Shown here piece by piece: positions 1-5,876 of a stretch of 5,876 nucleotides of DNA; within the stretch, counting starts at the first letter, position 1, and the number at the start of each line of letters is the position of its first letter. The notes under the pieces are model-generated. The model did not search any database. It worked only from the letters and a program-made list of their open reading frames with translations, and had not been told where the DNA came from. The position numbers and the translations under genes are program-made. This DNA comes from JANNVZ01 sp046153915 (GTDB lineage Bacteria > Bacteroidota > Bacteroidia > Flavobacteriales_D > Sanyastnellaceae), in the NCBI GenBank assembly GCA_046153915.1, contig JBJXFC010000268.1, forward strand, positions 1-5,876. Direction: 5' to 3'.

Positions 1-549
1 TGCCGCAGCCAGTCCAAAAGCTGACATTACAATAACACCAGCAACAGGCGACATGGTAATGAGCAGTGCAAATGCTACAGCAAAAAACACCAAATCTGCA
101 ATCCATTTCCATCTTCCCTTTACGAAATAGTTTTGAACTGCTCCCATATCGTTACCGTACCTCACAAGGTATTTGGAGATTGAACGGGAATGAAACGACT
201 CCATCGTATGTTGCAATTGCACGCGAAATAGCGCTTCCCTTAGATAGGCGCTAAGCTTTTCCTTTGTAGTTCCCGCAAGGTAAAATTCTCCAAAACCGAA
301 AAGTCCGCGCAACAAAACCAGGCAGAAAAAAGTACCAAAAAAATGATTGAGGGTTTCAAATCTCAATCCAAGCAATTGCAATAGCTGCGATTTTGATCCT
401 CCCTCGTGAAAAGCAAGTTCAAAAAAGCCACCAATGCTAAGAGGAATAACCACGTTCAACAATGACACCAGTGTGCCACTCAGAATCACGGCATACACCT
501 TCCATTGGTGTTGATTGATGAATCCCTGTATGAGTTCCTTTCTAGACAT
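1..549 (-). CDS. ABC-exporter-type membrane protein, N-terminal 183 residues (partial)
   Basis: The reading frame is open from an ATG at 549 to the left window edge, giving 183 residues with no stop, so the C-terminus and any ATPase domain lie outside. Hydrophobic spans fall at about residues 19-46, 67-92 and 149-183. Between the second and third is a cytoplasmic-loop signature of type I ABC exporters: LREALFRVQLQHTMESF (103-119), then a segment ending in YGND (131-134), which resembles the family's 'lxsRixnDv' stretch. Such proteins move a substrate across the inner membrane using an ATPase domain that is usually fused at the C-terminus. The start lies 7 bp after the stop of the P-loop NTPase gene, so the two are probably co-transcribed and translationally close. 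The bases before the ATG contain no Shine-Dalgarno motif, which is normal in Bacteroidota. The fold assignment is fairly firm. The substrate is unknown. Confidence 0.83.
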   Translation of the reverse strand, partial: MSRKELIQGFINQHQWKVYAVILSGTLVSLLNVVIPLSIGGFFELAFHEGGSKSQLLQLLGLRFETLNHFFGTFFCLVLLRGLFGFGEFYLAGTTKEKLSAYLREALFRVQLQHTMESFHSRSISKYLVRYGNDMGAVQNYFVKGRWKWIADLVFFAVAFALLITMSPVAGVIVMSAFGLAAA

Positions 550-556
550 GGTGCAA

Positions 557-1591
557 TTATGCCACCACTACTTTCTTATCGAGCAAAATAGAATTGTGTT
601 CGCCTGTCATCAATTGTTCAATTGTAAAAACGGGCATACCGCTTTGTTCATGCACCTCGTTAATAAGCAGCGGGCTCATTGTAAATCTGCCGCTAATTAA
701 ACACGGTTTTATGCCAATTGCTTCCAACATATCAACACCTTGCAAAGCAGCCAGACTATCACCACAAGAGAAAACAACATTGTGAATGGTCGACATAAAG
801 GCTTCATCGCGCAGAAGGAAAGCCGTTTCGCGTTGCAATATCCCGTCTGCGATTTCCATAACGATGTAATCGGGCTTGTGCTCCCCGACTTTTAAAAGCA
901 ACGATTGATACATATCCAATAAATCGTTTTTCTCGCACATATAAGTGGAAGGAAATCCCATGTCACTAAAATCATAGCTGTAATCTGCACCACAATCCAG
1001 CACCATGTCCTTGTCCTTGGTGTAGCAGGTTCCGGTCATTTTTATAAAACAAACTGTTTTACCGGTGGTTTTTAGTCCGCGCGCAACAAAAGCTGCAGTG
1101 GTTGTTTTACCACTATCCATAGTAGAACCAATAGACAAAATTATTTTAGCATCCCCTGGAACATGGGCAGCGAAAGCATGACGTTCTTTATTGTAAAATT
1201 TGGTGTTGATTACCTGATTTTGCTGGTCACAGCAGTAGCCTACCAGTTTCACTTTGGTTGGCTCCCGGTGTTCAAGAGATGCGTTTTTTGTATGAACAAC
1301 ACCAATTGCGCCGCCAGCGCCAAGGATATCATATAACTCGAGTGGTTGTTTTGGAACGTACCCTTCAAACTGAGCCGTTGCATAGCGATCGGCGAAGGTG
1401 GCCATGATATAATCACCTTCGAAAATCCATGCCAATCGCTTATCATCAAGCTGCACATTGGAGTGCCTGTCGATTTCAATTACTTCAAAAACTGCGACAT
1501 CTCCTGCCTTGGGCTTGTGCGTGAGATTCATCTCCGTGTTGAGCACATACTGACCCACATCTTTTGTTACTATCGATTTTTTGATACGCAT
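557..1591 (-). CDS. P-loop NTPase of DUF1611/BioD-like type, function unknown
   Basis: The gene encodes 344 residues. The C-terminal two thirds is a P-loop domain: Walker A GSTMDSGKTTT at 155-165, a TGTC turn at 186-189, and a hydrophobic strand ending in an acidic group, DYIVMEIADG at 241-250, followed by LQRET at 252-256. The last strand resembles the vEGagG motif of dethiobiotin synthetase, CobQ and DUF1611 proteins, so it probably belongs to the SIMIBI NTPase class (inference). Residues about 28-104 form a separate N-terminal part that is beta-rich, with GDVAVFEVIEI and an AGG turn. It looks like a small barrel and may bind ligand. There is no signal peptide, so the protein should be cytoplasmic. 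Eight Cys residues include C120-C121, C189 and C200. The gene sits 5 bp after the propeller gene and 7 bp before the ABC transporter. The ATG is preceded by AAAAGGT, which is too close to act as a normal ribosome-binding site. The reaction and substrate are unknown. The NTPase call is firm, the family name is tentative. Confidence 0.85.
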   Translation of the reverse strand: MRIKKSIVTKDVGQYVLNTEMNLTHKPKAGDVAVFEVIEIDRHSNVQLDDKRLAWIFEGDYIMATFADRYATAQFEGYVPKQPLELYDILGAGGAIGVVHTKNASLEHREPTKVKLVGYCCDQQNQVINTKFYNKERHAFAAHVPGDAKIILSIGSTMDSGKTTTAAFVARGLKTTGKTVCFIKMTGTCYTKDKDMVLDCGADYSYDFSDMGFPSTYMCEKNDLLDMYQSLLLKVGEHKPDYIVMEIADGILQRETAFLLRDEAFMSTIHNVVFSCGDSLAALQGVDMLEAIGIKPCLISGRFTMSPLLINEVHEQSGMPVFTIEQLMTGEHNSILLDKKVVVA

Positions 1592-1596
1592 ACCTT

Positions 1597-4524
1597 TTAA
1601 TTTGATTTGAAGAATTTGATTGTTCTGTAATAAGTTGAAGTTGTAAGTGTGCAGTTATAAAGACCCTCTTCAAGATCGGAAACATCAAAGTAATCGCTAA
1701 GAAAAGAGTTATACTGATGGCTTCGCACTGTTCTTCCCAGCATGTCGGTGATAGTTACCTGAGCATTCAGTACTTGATTTGTGGATGTGAGAAATACACC
1801 TTCGTTCGCTGGATTCGGTTTAAGTGTCAGAGTATAGCTTTCAGTTTGTGTGTCCGATACGGCATCAACAAAAGCATATTTTAAAACAAGTTTGTTTCGT
1901 TGTTGAAACTGATTCCATGTACTTCCACCGATAAATATTTCATTGCCTGTTATCGTGATTTTGTTGCCAACATCAGATGAATCTGAAAGAGCGAAAGTTG
2001 CTGCAGCACCTACACTGCCCGCATTTGTGATGGCAAATAATTTGAGGTCGTAGTTTAGGTTTTCGCTTGTCCCAACATTTATATGTGACGTCACAAAAAC
2101 TTGTCCGGCTTCACTCACCGCTACATCATCTCCTGCATCATCCAATCCGTTGTTATCAAAAACGTTTGTCCATGTTGCACCGCCATTGGTGTTGTATTTT
2201 ATAGTTACGGCATCGTTGTTCACATTAGCGCTGTTATCTGAGTCGGCATATCCGGTCACAACAACATCTCCATTCGCAAATACATCAAGCGCTTCGGCTA
2301 CATCAATACCACCTCCGGTGCCAGCATACACTTCGTCCCAAATCAAATTGCCTGCATTGTCATACTTCAAGGTTAGATAATCGGTAATAAGCGAGTTAAA
2401 TGCCGTTTCCTGTGTTCCGGTAATAAGAACATTTTCATTTGCATCGAGCTCCATATCGGTAGGATCATCATTGCCATTTGCACCATTGTAGGTTACAGCC
2501 CATTGTTGTGCACCGGCATTGTTGTATTTAATGATGAGAATATCTTCGTCTGTACCATTGAATTTTCTTCCACACACATACACGTTGCCAGATGCAGCTA
2601 CACGCACAAGTTTACCCCGTTCGCTGCCACCTGTACCACCTGTATATTGTGCAGTCCAGGAAGAAATTCCACCCGAAGTATATTTCGCAGTAAACACCTC
2701 ATCATTGGCAGTAATAGTAGGATCGATATCCACTTTGCCAGTAATATAAACATTGCCCGCTGCATCCAATACCATGTCGTATGCCCTGTCACTTTCGTGC
2801 ACAACGCCATCGTATACACTTTGCCAAAGCAATGTGCCATTGGTATTGTATTTGGCAACGATCATATCTGAACCCGTGCCACTGTTTTTGATGTATCCGG
2901 CAATCACCACATTTCCGGTATTATCCAGCGCGAGCGCAAAAGCATCGTCGTCGCTGCCGAACATGGAACCTGTAATGGTTCTCGACCAAAGTGTATCGCC
3001 GGAGGGATTGAGTTTTAAGGTACACAAATTTCTGTCTGTATCCAATCCTACACTGTATCCTGTGATAAACACATTTCCAGAACCATCTACTGCGATGTCT
3101 CGAATATTTTCGGTGTTGTCGCCTTGCAATCCATACACCGTCGCTGATTGCGTTCCTGCCTGATCGATGTAAATTCCAACAGCATCTTTGAACAATTCAT
3201 CCTGAAAGCCCGCAACAATCGCATTTCCAGAAGGAGCGAATACAACATCAAATGCAGCATCACTATTTGTATTCACTGTATATGTATCAGTCCAGATTTG
3301 AGTCCCTGCATTGTTGTATAAAATGGAAACAATATTGTTGTTGATATTGATTGTATTGTCGCTATCCGAATATCCGGTTACGACTACCTGACCATCAGCG
3401 TTGAGGTCCACTGCAACTGCCACATCATCGTTGTTTGCAATTCCGTTGTAGGTGGCTGTCCACTGCTGCGTTCCGGCGGCATCGTATTTCACAGTATAAT
3501 AGTTCCAGTTAATAGTTGCGTTGGCATTCGCGTCACTTCTGCCGGTTACAGCAAAACTACCATCTCCGTTTACAGCAATTCCTTCCGGTCTGTCATCATC
3601 CACAAAATCCAGAATTTTGGTATACACCAGCGCACCAGATGTATTGTATTTCACGGTGGTGTAATCATCGTTGTTGCCATTATCACGTCTGCCGGTTACG
3701 TAAATATTGCCGCTATCATCAATTCCCATATCCACTGCGCGATCGTTGCCTCCGTTATCATAGTTCACAGCCCAAAGTTCGTTCCCATTGGCATCGTATT
3801 TTATTGTTCTGTAGTCGTCGTCATTTCCGTTTTCGCTTCTACCAGTTACAAACGAATTACCGCTTGCATCCACAACGACGGCCTCTGCACGGTCGGTGGC
3901 ATTTCCGGCTCCATTCATGCGCTGTGCCCAAAGCAAATCGCCGGTTGGCGACAATTTGATGGTGAGGAAATCATCATTGGTAACGCCGGTGATATCGCGA
4001 TCACTTTCACCGGTTACGTATACATTCCCCGCATCATCAACAAAAAGTGCATTGGCCTGATCGTATTGATTGTAAGTAGGGTCATTGTACATATTGGCCC
4101 AAAGACTGTCACCGGTAACCGAAAAACACAAGGTCCAGAAGTCATTTCCAACGGTTACGTTATTTCCATATCCGGTCACGTAGACTTTGCCGTTTTTCAC
4201 CACAATATCCTTGATGTCGTCGGGGCCGTTCCCGGGGGCATTGTATTGGTGTGCCCAATCCAGACTGCCATCCGGCTTAAATGCAGCGATCAGATAATTG
4301 CTGTTTTGGCCTGGTAATACAGCAGAGCCGCCGAAATACATATTGCCTTCATCATCGGTATCCACACACGTGAAAACATCAGAGAAATCGCCTGAACCAT
4401 TTATTTCGGTATGCCATTCTTCGCTAAGTTGTGCAGTCGATTGACTTGCAATGCTTATGAGAATAGCCAAAGAAAAATTCCGAAGAGCTATAGTCCCTTT
4501 CAAACACGTTAATTTCATATTCAT
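1597..4524 (-). CDS. Secreted beta-propeller (SBBP-like) repeat protein with T9SS type A sorting domain
   Basis: From the ATG at 4524 this encodes 975 residues. An upstream in-frame ATG at 4569 would add 15 polar residues before the signal peptide and is unlikely. The ATG at 4518 is also possible, because AAAGG lies 7 nt before it. The N-terminus is a Sec signal peptide: Lys/Arg-containing n-region, hydrophobic NFSLAILISIAS, and probable cleavage after STA before QLSEE. There follow about 16 tandem repeats of 50-56 residues with the pattern D-x-x-G-N-V-Y-V-T-G ... K-Y-x-x-x-G-x-x-x-W, typical of SBBP beta-propeller blades. The last ~81 residues are a T9SS type A sorting domain, with KPNP, ITDMLGR, DVSDLEEGLY and a final TIKFFK strand. 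The protein should cross the outer membrane through the type IX system and then be released or anchored at the surface. No catalytic motif is visible; a binding or adhesion role is only a guess. It is the first gene of a tight three-gene run. Confidence 0.92.
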   Translation of the reverse strand: MNMKLTCLKGTIALRNFSLAILISIASQSTAQLSEEWHTEINGSGDFSDVFTCVDTDDEGNMYFGGSAVLPGQNSNYLIAAFKPDGSLDWAHQYNAPGNGPDDIKDIVVKNGKVYVTGYGNNVTVGNDFWTLCFSVTGDSLWANMYNDPTYNQYDQANALFVDDAGNVYVTGESDRDITGVTNDDFLTIKLSPTGDLLWAQRMNGAGNATDRAEAVVVDASGNSFVTGRSENGNDDDYRTIKYDANGNELWAVNYDNGGNDRAVDMGIDDSGNIYVTGRRDNGNNDDYTTVKYNTSGALVYTKILDFVDDDRPEGIAVNGDGSFAVTGRSDANANATINWNYYTVKYDAAGTQQWTATYNGIANNDDVAVAVDLNADGQVVVTGYSDSDNTININNNIVSILYNNAGTQIWTDTYTVNTNSDAAFDVVFAPSGNAIVAGFQDELFKDAVGIYIDQAGTQSATVYGLQGDNTENIRDIAVDGSGNVFITGYSVGLDTDRNLCTLKLNPSGDTLWSRTITGSMFGSDDDAFALALDNTGNVVIAGYIKNSGTGSDMIVAKYNTNGTLLWQSVYDGVVHESDRAYDMVLDAAGNVYITGKVDIDPTITANDEVFTAKYTSGGISSWTAQYTGGTGGSERGKLVRVAASGNVYVCGRKFNGTDEDILIIKYNNAGAQQWAVTYNGANGNDDPTDMELDANENVLITGTQETAFNSLITDYLTLKYDNAGNLIWDEVYAGTGGGIDVAEALDVFANGDVVVTGYADSDNSANVNNDAVTIKYNTNGGATWTNVFDNNGLDDAGDDVAVSEAGQVFVTSHINVGTSENLNYDLKLFAITNAGSVGAAATFALSDSSDVGNKITITGNEIFIGGSTWNQFQQRNKLVLKYAFVDAVSDTQTESYTLTLKPNPANEGVFLTSTNQVLNAQVTITDMLGRTVRSHQYNSFLSDYFDVSDLEEGLYNCTLTTSTYYRTIKFFKSN
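1600..1842 (-). other. T9SS type A C-terminal sorting domain (coding segment)
   Basis: The last ~81 codons of the propeller gene encode the domain recognised by the Bacteroidota type IX secretion machinery. It begins at ESYTLTLKPNP, where Pro-Asn-Pro is the usual opening. It continues with a VTITDMLGRTV strand pair and DVSDLEEGLYNC, and finishes with YYRTIKFFKSN. The order and spacing match the Por_Secre_tail family. In characterised members this tail is cut off after transport, and the mature protein is often attached to surface lipopolysaccharide. That outcome is inferred here from the family. Confidence 0.9.
1857..4380 (-). repeat. Coding tandem array of about 16 beta-propeller blades
   Basis: Hand alignment of the encoded protein gives 16 successive units of 54, 54, 56, 50, 50, 55, 55, 50, 55, 53, 56, 51, 55, 54, 56 and 42 residues; the last is degenerate. 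Each unit carries a GN(V/I)(Y/V)(V/I)TG strand, a (T/V)(I/V)KY strand, then a G-x-x-x-W strand, and most end in an acidic pair such as NDR, NDD or SDD. Units 7 and 14 share an unusual insertion (GYSDSDN and GYADSDN, each followed by an N-rich stretch), and the matching DNA lies 1122 bp apart. The array is diverged at the DNA level and is not a nucleotide satellite. Confidence 0.85.
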
Positions 4525-4560
4525 ACCTTTAATTCTATGCCTTGATGCTAAGAAACAATT

Positions 4561-4589
4561 CAAAATCAATTTTACTTGGGTTCGGCCAA
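4561..4589 (-). promoter_or_regulatory. Possible Bacteroidota-type promoter for the propeller/NTPase/ABC run
   Basis: Read on the minus strand, TGATTTTG (4568-4561) differs by one base from the Bacteroidota -7 element TAnnTTTG. A TTG (4589-4587) sits 18 bp upstream, near the expected -33 position. Transcription would start about 30 bp before the ATG at 4524. The match is imperfect and the region is AT-rich, so chance is a real alternative. Confidence 0.27.
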
Positions 4590-4739
4590 TAGAATTTACA
4601 TGAATTTATTCTTGAAGTGATCTTTTCAGAAATTTTTCATTCTTTTAAATTCCTTGAGCGCTGATTTCAATTTTCAATTCGGCCAGGTTCGCAAATGTTT
4701 TCTGGCTCATGTGTCACAAAACGAATTGATGCCCTCCCG

Positions 4740-4771
4740 AAAAAAAACCACCGCCTTGCAGAACGATGGTT
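4740..4771 (-). terminator. Rho-independent terminator-like hairpin ending the fabF-rnc transcript
   Basis: Read on the minus strand, AACCATCG (4771-4764) pairs with CGGTGGTT (4753-4746) as an 8-bp stem that includes one U-G wobble, around a 10-nt loop. The stem is followed directly by six further T residues (4745-4740). The order stem then U-tract fits leftward transcription from rnc, about 225 bp past its stop codon. The stem is only moderately GC-rich, so efficiency is uncertain. Confidence 0.6.
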
Positions 4772-4792
4772 CTCTTATTCACTAACCAAAAC

Positions 4793-4807
4793 CGGCTTAC
4801 GAAGCCG
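4793..4807 (-). terminator. Second hairpin upstream of the terminator, possible tandem terminator
   Basis: CGGCTT (4793-4798) and AAGCCG (4802-4807) form a perfect 6-bp stem around a 3-nt loop. On the minus strand the stem is followed by GTTTTGGTTAG, a weak U-tract. It lies 21 bp before the stronger hairpin, so the two could act as tandem terminators of the rnc transcript, or this one could be a transcript-stabilising stem. Confidence 0.4.
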
Positions 4808-4946
4808 CACTATGAGTTTAAATTCAATTCTATGTTTGTTATTTTACAGCACAAATAATCCATCGCAATTTGGAATTTTGCAAATCCAATTTTGCCAATA
4901 AGGATTCTGGAAAGTTGAATGAGAGAAAACAGGCACTGATCTAATT

Positions 4947-4996
4947 ACCAGATAACCCAGTTTGAAATTCATTTCGACGAAATGCGACCATCTGGT
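4947..4996 (-). repeat. Nested inverted repeat at the 3' end of rnc
   Basis: Outer arms ACCAGAT (4947-4953) and ATCTGGT (4990-4996) are perfect 7-bp inverted copies; the right arm touches the rnc stop codon. Inside lies the 15-bp near-palindrome CATTTCGACGAAATG (4970-4984), which gives a 6-bp stem with a 3-nt loop. No T-run follows on the minus strand, so this is not a standard terminator. It may be a 3' end structure or chance pairing. Confidence 0.4.
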
Positions 4997-5721
4997 TAAG
5001 ATTTATGGCTTGTGAAGATTTCATCACACGCTTGTTTGCTCGCCTTTTGTTCTGCACTTTTTTTAGAAGATCCTTCTCCACGACCCGATTCATTATCGTC
5101 GATGAGAACTATTATATCGTAGAAACTGCTTCCGCCTTCATTGCGATGACTGACTACTTTGAATTCAAGAGATCGTTTGTGTTTCTGACACCACTCATGC
5201 AATTTGCTTTTGTAATCGACGTCATCGTGCACGCGAGAATCGAGTCCGTGTTGCTTCATAAGCTTTAGGGCAATATCGCGCGTCACGTTGTATCCTTTAT
5301 CGAGGTAAACAGCTCCAATCAAGGCCTCCAGTGCATTGCCCACAATGCTGTCGTGCATTTCCTGGCGCCCCAGATTGAGATGAAGCTGCTCATCAATTCC
5401 CAGCGTATATCCTATCATATTGAGATTCTCACGGCGTACAACTTTGCTTTTCATTTTGGTGAGTTCACCTTCGGGAAGAGCCGGGTATTTGTTGTAGAGA
5501 TAATGCGCAACAACAGTATCCAGAACAGCGTCGCCAAGAAACTCAAGGCGTTCGTTGCTGTTTTTAAGACCTGGTTTTATTTTGGTGGCCGCAGAACTAT
5601 GCCTTACCGCCTGTTCGTAAAGTGCAGTATCCTTTGGGGTATAACCAAAAGCCTTCTTCACGAAGGCTTGTATTTCTTTGTTGGCTTTGGATTTCTTAAA
5701 GAAAGGAAACTTCCAGCTCAT
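4996..5721 (-). CDS. rnc: Ribonuclease III
   Basis: The gene encodes 241 residues, close to the usual 220-250. RNase III cuts double-stranded RNA, including rRNA precursors and structured mRNAs, in the cytoplasm as a dimer. The signature NERLEFLGDAVLD lies at 56-68 and supplies E57, E60 and D64. The second catalytic block is GNALEALIGAVYLDKGY (128-144), with E132 at the essential Glu and N129 where E. coli has Asp114. A double-stranded RNA-binding domain spans about 169-236: DYKSKLHEW opens it and SSKKSAEQKASKQA gives the conserved Lys helix, but the usual GPxH loop is replaced by a Gly/Ser-rich stretch (NEGGSS). The start is set by an ATGA overlap with fabF, which implies coupled translation. 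The N-terminus KFPFFKKSK is basic. A fabF-rnc order is common in Bacteroidota. Identification is very secure; activity with N129 is discussed as a finding. Confidence 0.96.
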   Translation of the reverse strand: MSWKFPFFKKSKANKEIQAFVKKAFGYTPKDTALYEQAVRHSSAATKIKPGLKNSNERLEFLGDAVLDTVVAHYLYNKYPALPEGELTKMKSKVVRRENLNMIGYTLGIDEQLHLNLGRQEMHDSIVGNALEALIGAVYLDKGYNVTRDIALKLMKQHGLDSRVHDDVDYKSKLHEWCQKHKRSLEFKVVSHRNEGGSSFYDIIVLIDDNESGRGEGSSKKSAEQKASKQACDEIFTSHKS

Positions 5722-5876
5722 TCAGGCTTTTTGAAAATAGCAGAAGTATTGTGACCACCGAAACCAAAGGTATTGCTCATGGCAGCGCGAACGGTTCGTT
5801 TCTGGGCTTTATTGAAAGTGAAATTCAATTTTGGATCCAGTTCCGGGTCAGCGGTCGTAAAATTGATTGTGGGCGG
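5718..5876 (-). CDS. fabF: Beta-ketoacyl-ACP synthase II (FabF), C-terminal 52 residues (partial)
   Basis: The frame enters from the right edge and ends at a TGA whose last bases overlap the rnc start (ATGA, 5718-5721). FabF condenses malonyl-ACP with growing acyl-ACP in fatty acid elongation. The visible part starts at PPTINF, which in FabF follows the catalytic His region, and includes DPELD and the hallmark SNTFGFGGHNTS near the C-terminus. This contains the GFGG loop whose Phe gates the active site. It ends with AIFKKPE. The catalytic Cys, both His and the Lys lie outside the window. FabB or another KAS-II paralogue cannot be fully excluded, but the neighbouring rnc and the PPTIN...DPELD pattern favour FabF. 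Confidence 0.92.
   Translation of the reverse strand, partial: PPTINFTTADPELDPKLNFTFNKAQKRTVRAAMSNTFGFGGHNTSAIFKKPE

Larger units (their letters stand above)
4525..4995. other. Intergenic region without a supported gene
   Basis: This 471-bp stretch separates rnc from the propeller gene. I see no tRNA, rRNA or credible protein gene. A 68-codon open frame on the plus strand (4695-4901) has no family resemblance, runs against every neighbour and crosses both hairpins. The region contains the rnc 3' inverted repeat, two tandem hairpins reading leftward, and a weak promoter candidate. An 8-bp direct repeat, TTCGGCCA, occurs at 4581-4588 and 4678-4685; its meaning is unknown. Confidence 0.7.

Noticed and set aside
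66..254. 62-codon plus-strand frame opposite the ABC membrane domain
   Set aside because: Antisense to a continuous membrane-protein frame with exporter loop motifs.
2150..3959. Several plus-strand open frames of 76-147 codons inside the propeller gene
   Set aside because: They are antisense shadows of the repeat-coding sequence; the minus-strand frame has clear domains and the plus-strand products are Cys/His/Ser-rich without any family pattern.
1857..4380. Regularly spaced similar segments that could suggest a CRISPR array or DNA satellite
   Set aside because: The spacing (~160 bp) and conservation are at the protein level, in frame, with strong DNA divergence; no short identical repeats with unique spacers.
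4581..4685. TTCGGCCA direct repeat at 4581 and 4678 as an operator or attachment site
   Set aside because: Only 8 bp, no palindromic symmetry, no nearby regulator or integrase; chance is adequate.
4695..4901. 68-codon open frame on the plus strand in the intergenic region
   Set aside because: No recognisable domain, mixed composition, crosses two hairpins, and lies against the strand of all neighbours.
5005..5754. Plus-strand open frames of 87 and 133 codons opposite rnc
   Set aside because: They overlap a fully conserved RNase III reading frame on the other strand and show no family resemblance.

Overview
The window looks like chromosomal DNA from a member of the Bacteroidota, most likely an environmental, type IX secretion-competent lineage. 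Three things point there: a large secreted protein with a C-terminal type IX sorting (Por/T9SS type A) domain, the fabF-rnc gene pair that is common in this phylum, and the absence of strong Shine-Dalgarno sequences. The genus cannot be told from this sequence. Every gene that can be supported lies on the minus strand, so the window reads right to left.

Right end (4996-5876): the last 52 codons of fabF (beta-ketoacyl-ACP synthase II) overlap the start of rnc (ribonuclease III) by an ATGA. This is a housekeeping operon. RNase III carries Asn where the family's third acidic metal ligand is normally Asp, and its RNA-binding domain has a degenerate GPxH loop.

Middle gap (4525-4995, about 470 bp): no convincing gene. 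It holds a nested inverted repeat at the end of rnc and two tandem hairpins. One of the hairpins has a good U-tract and would end the fabF-rnc transcript. A weak Bacteroidota-type promoter lies just before the next gene.

Left part (1-4524): three genes are packed with gaps of 5 and 7 bp. The first encodes a 975-residue exported protein made of about 16 beta-propeller (SBBP-like) repeats plus a T9SS sorting tail. The second encodes a 344-residue P-loop NTPase of a poorly characterised DUF1611/BioD-like type with an N-terminal barrel-like domain. The third is the start of an ABC-exporter-type membrane protein that runs off the left edge. The spacing implies one transcript. The NTPase and the ABC transporter probably work together, but no substrate can be named. 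Whether the propeller protein is a functional partner or only a co-transcribed neighbour is open. This trio is the least explained part of the window.
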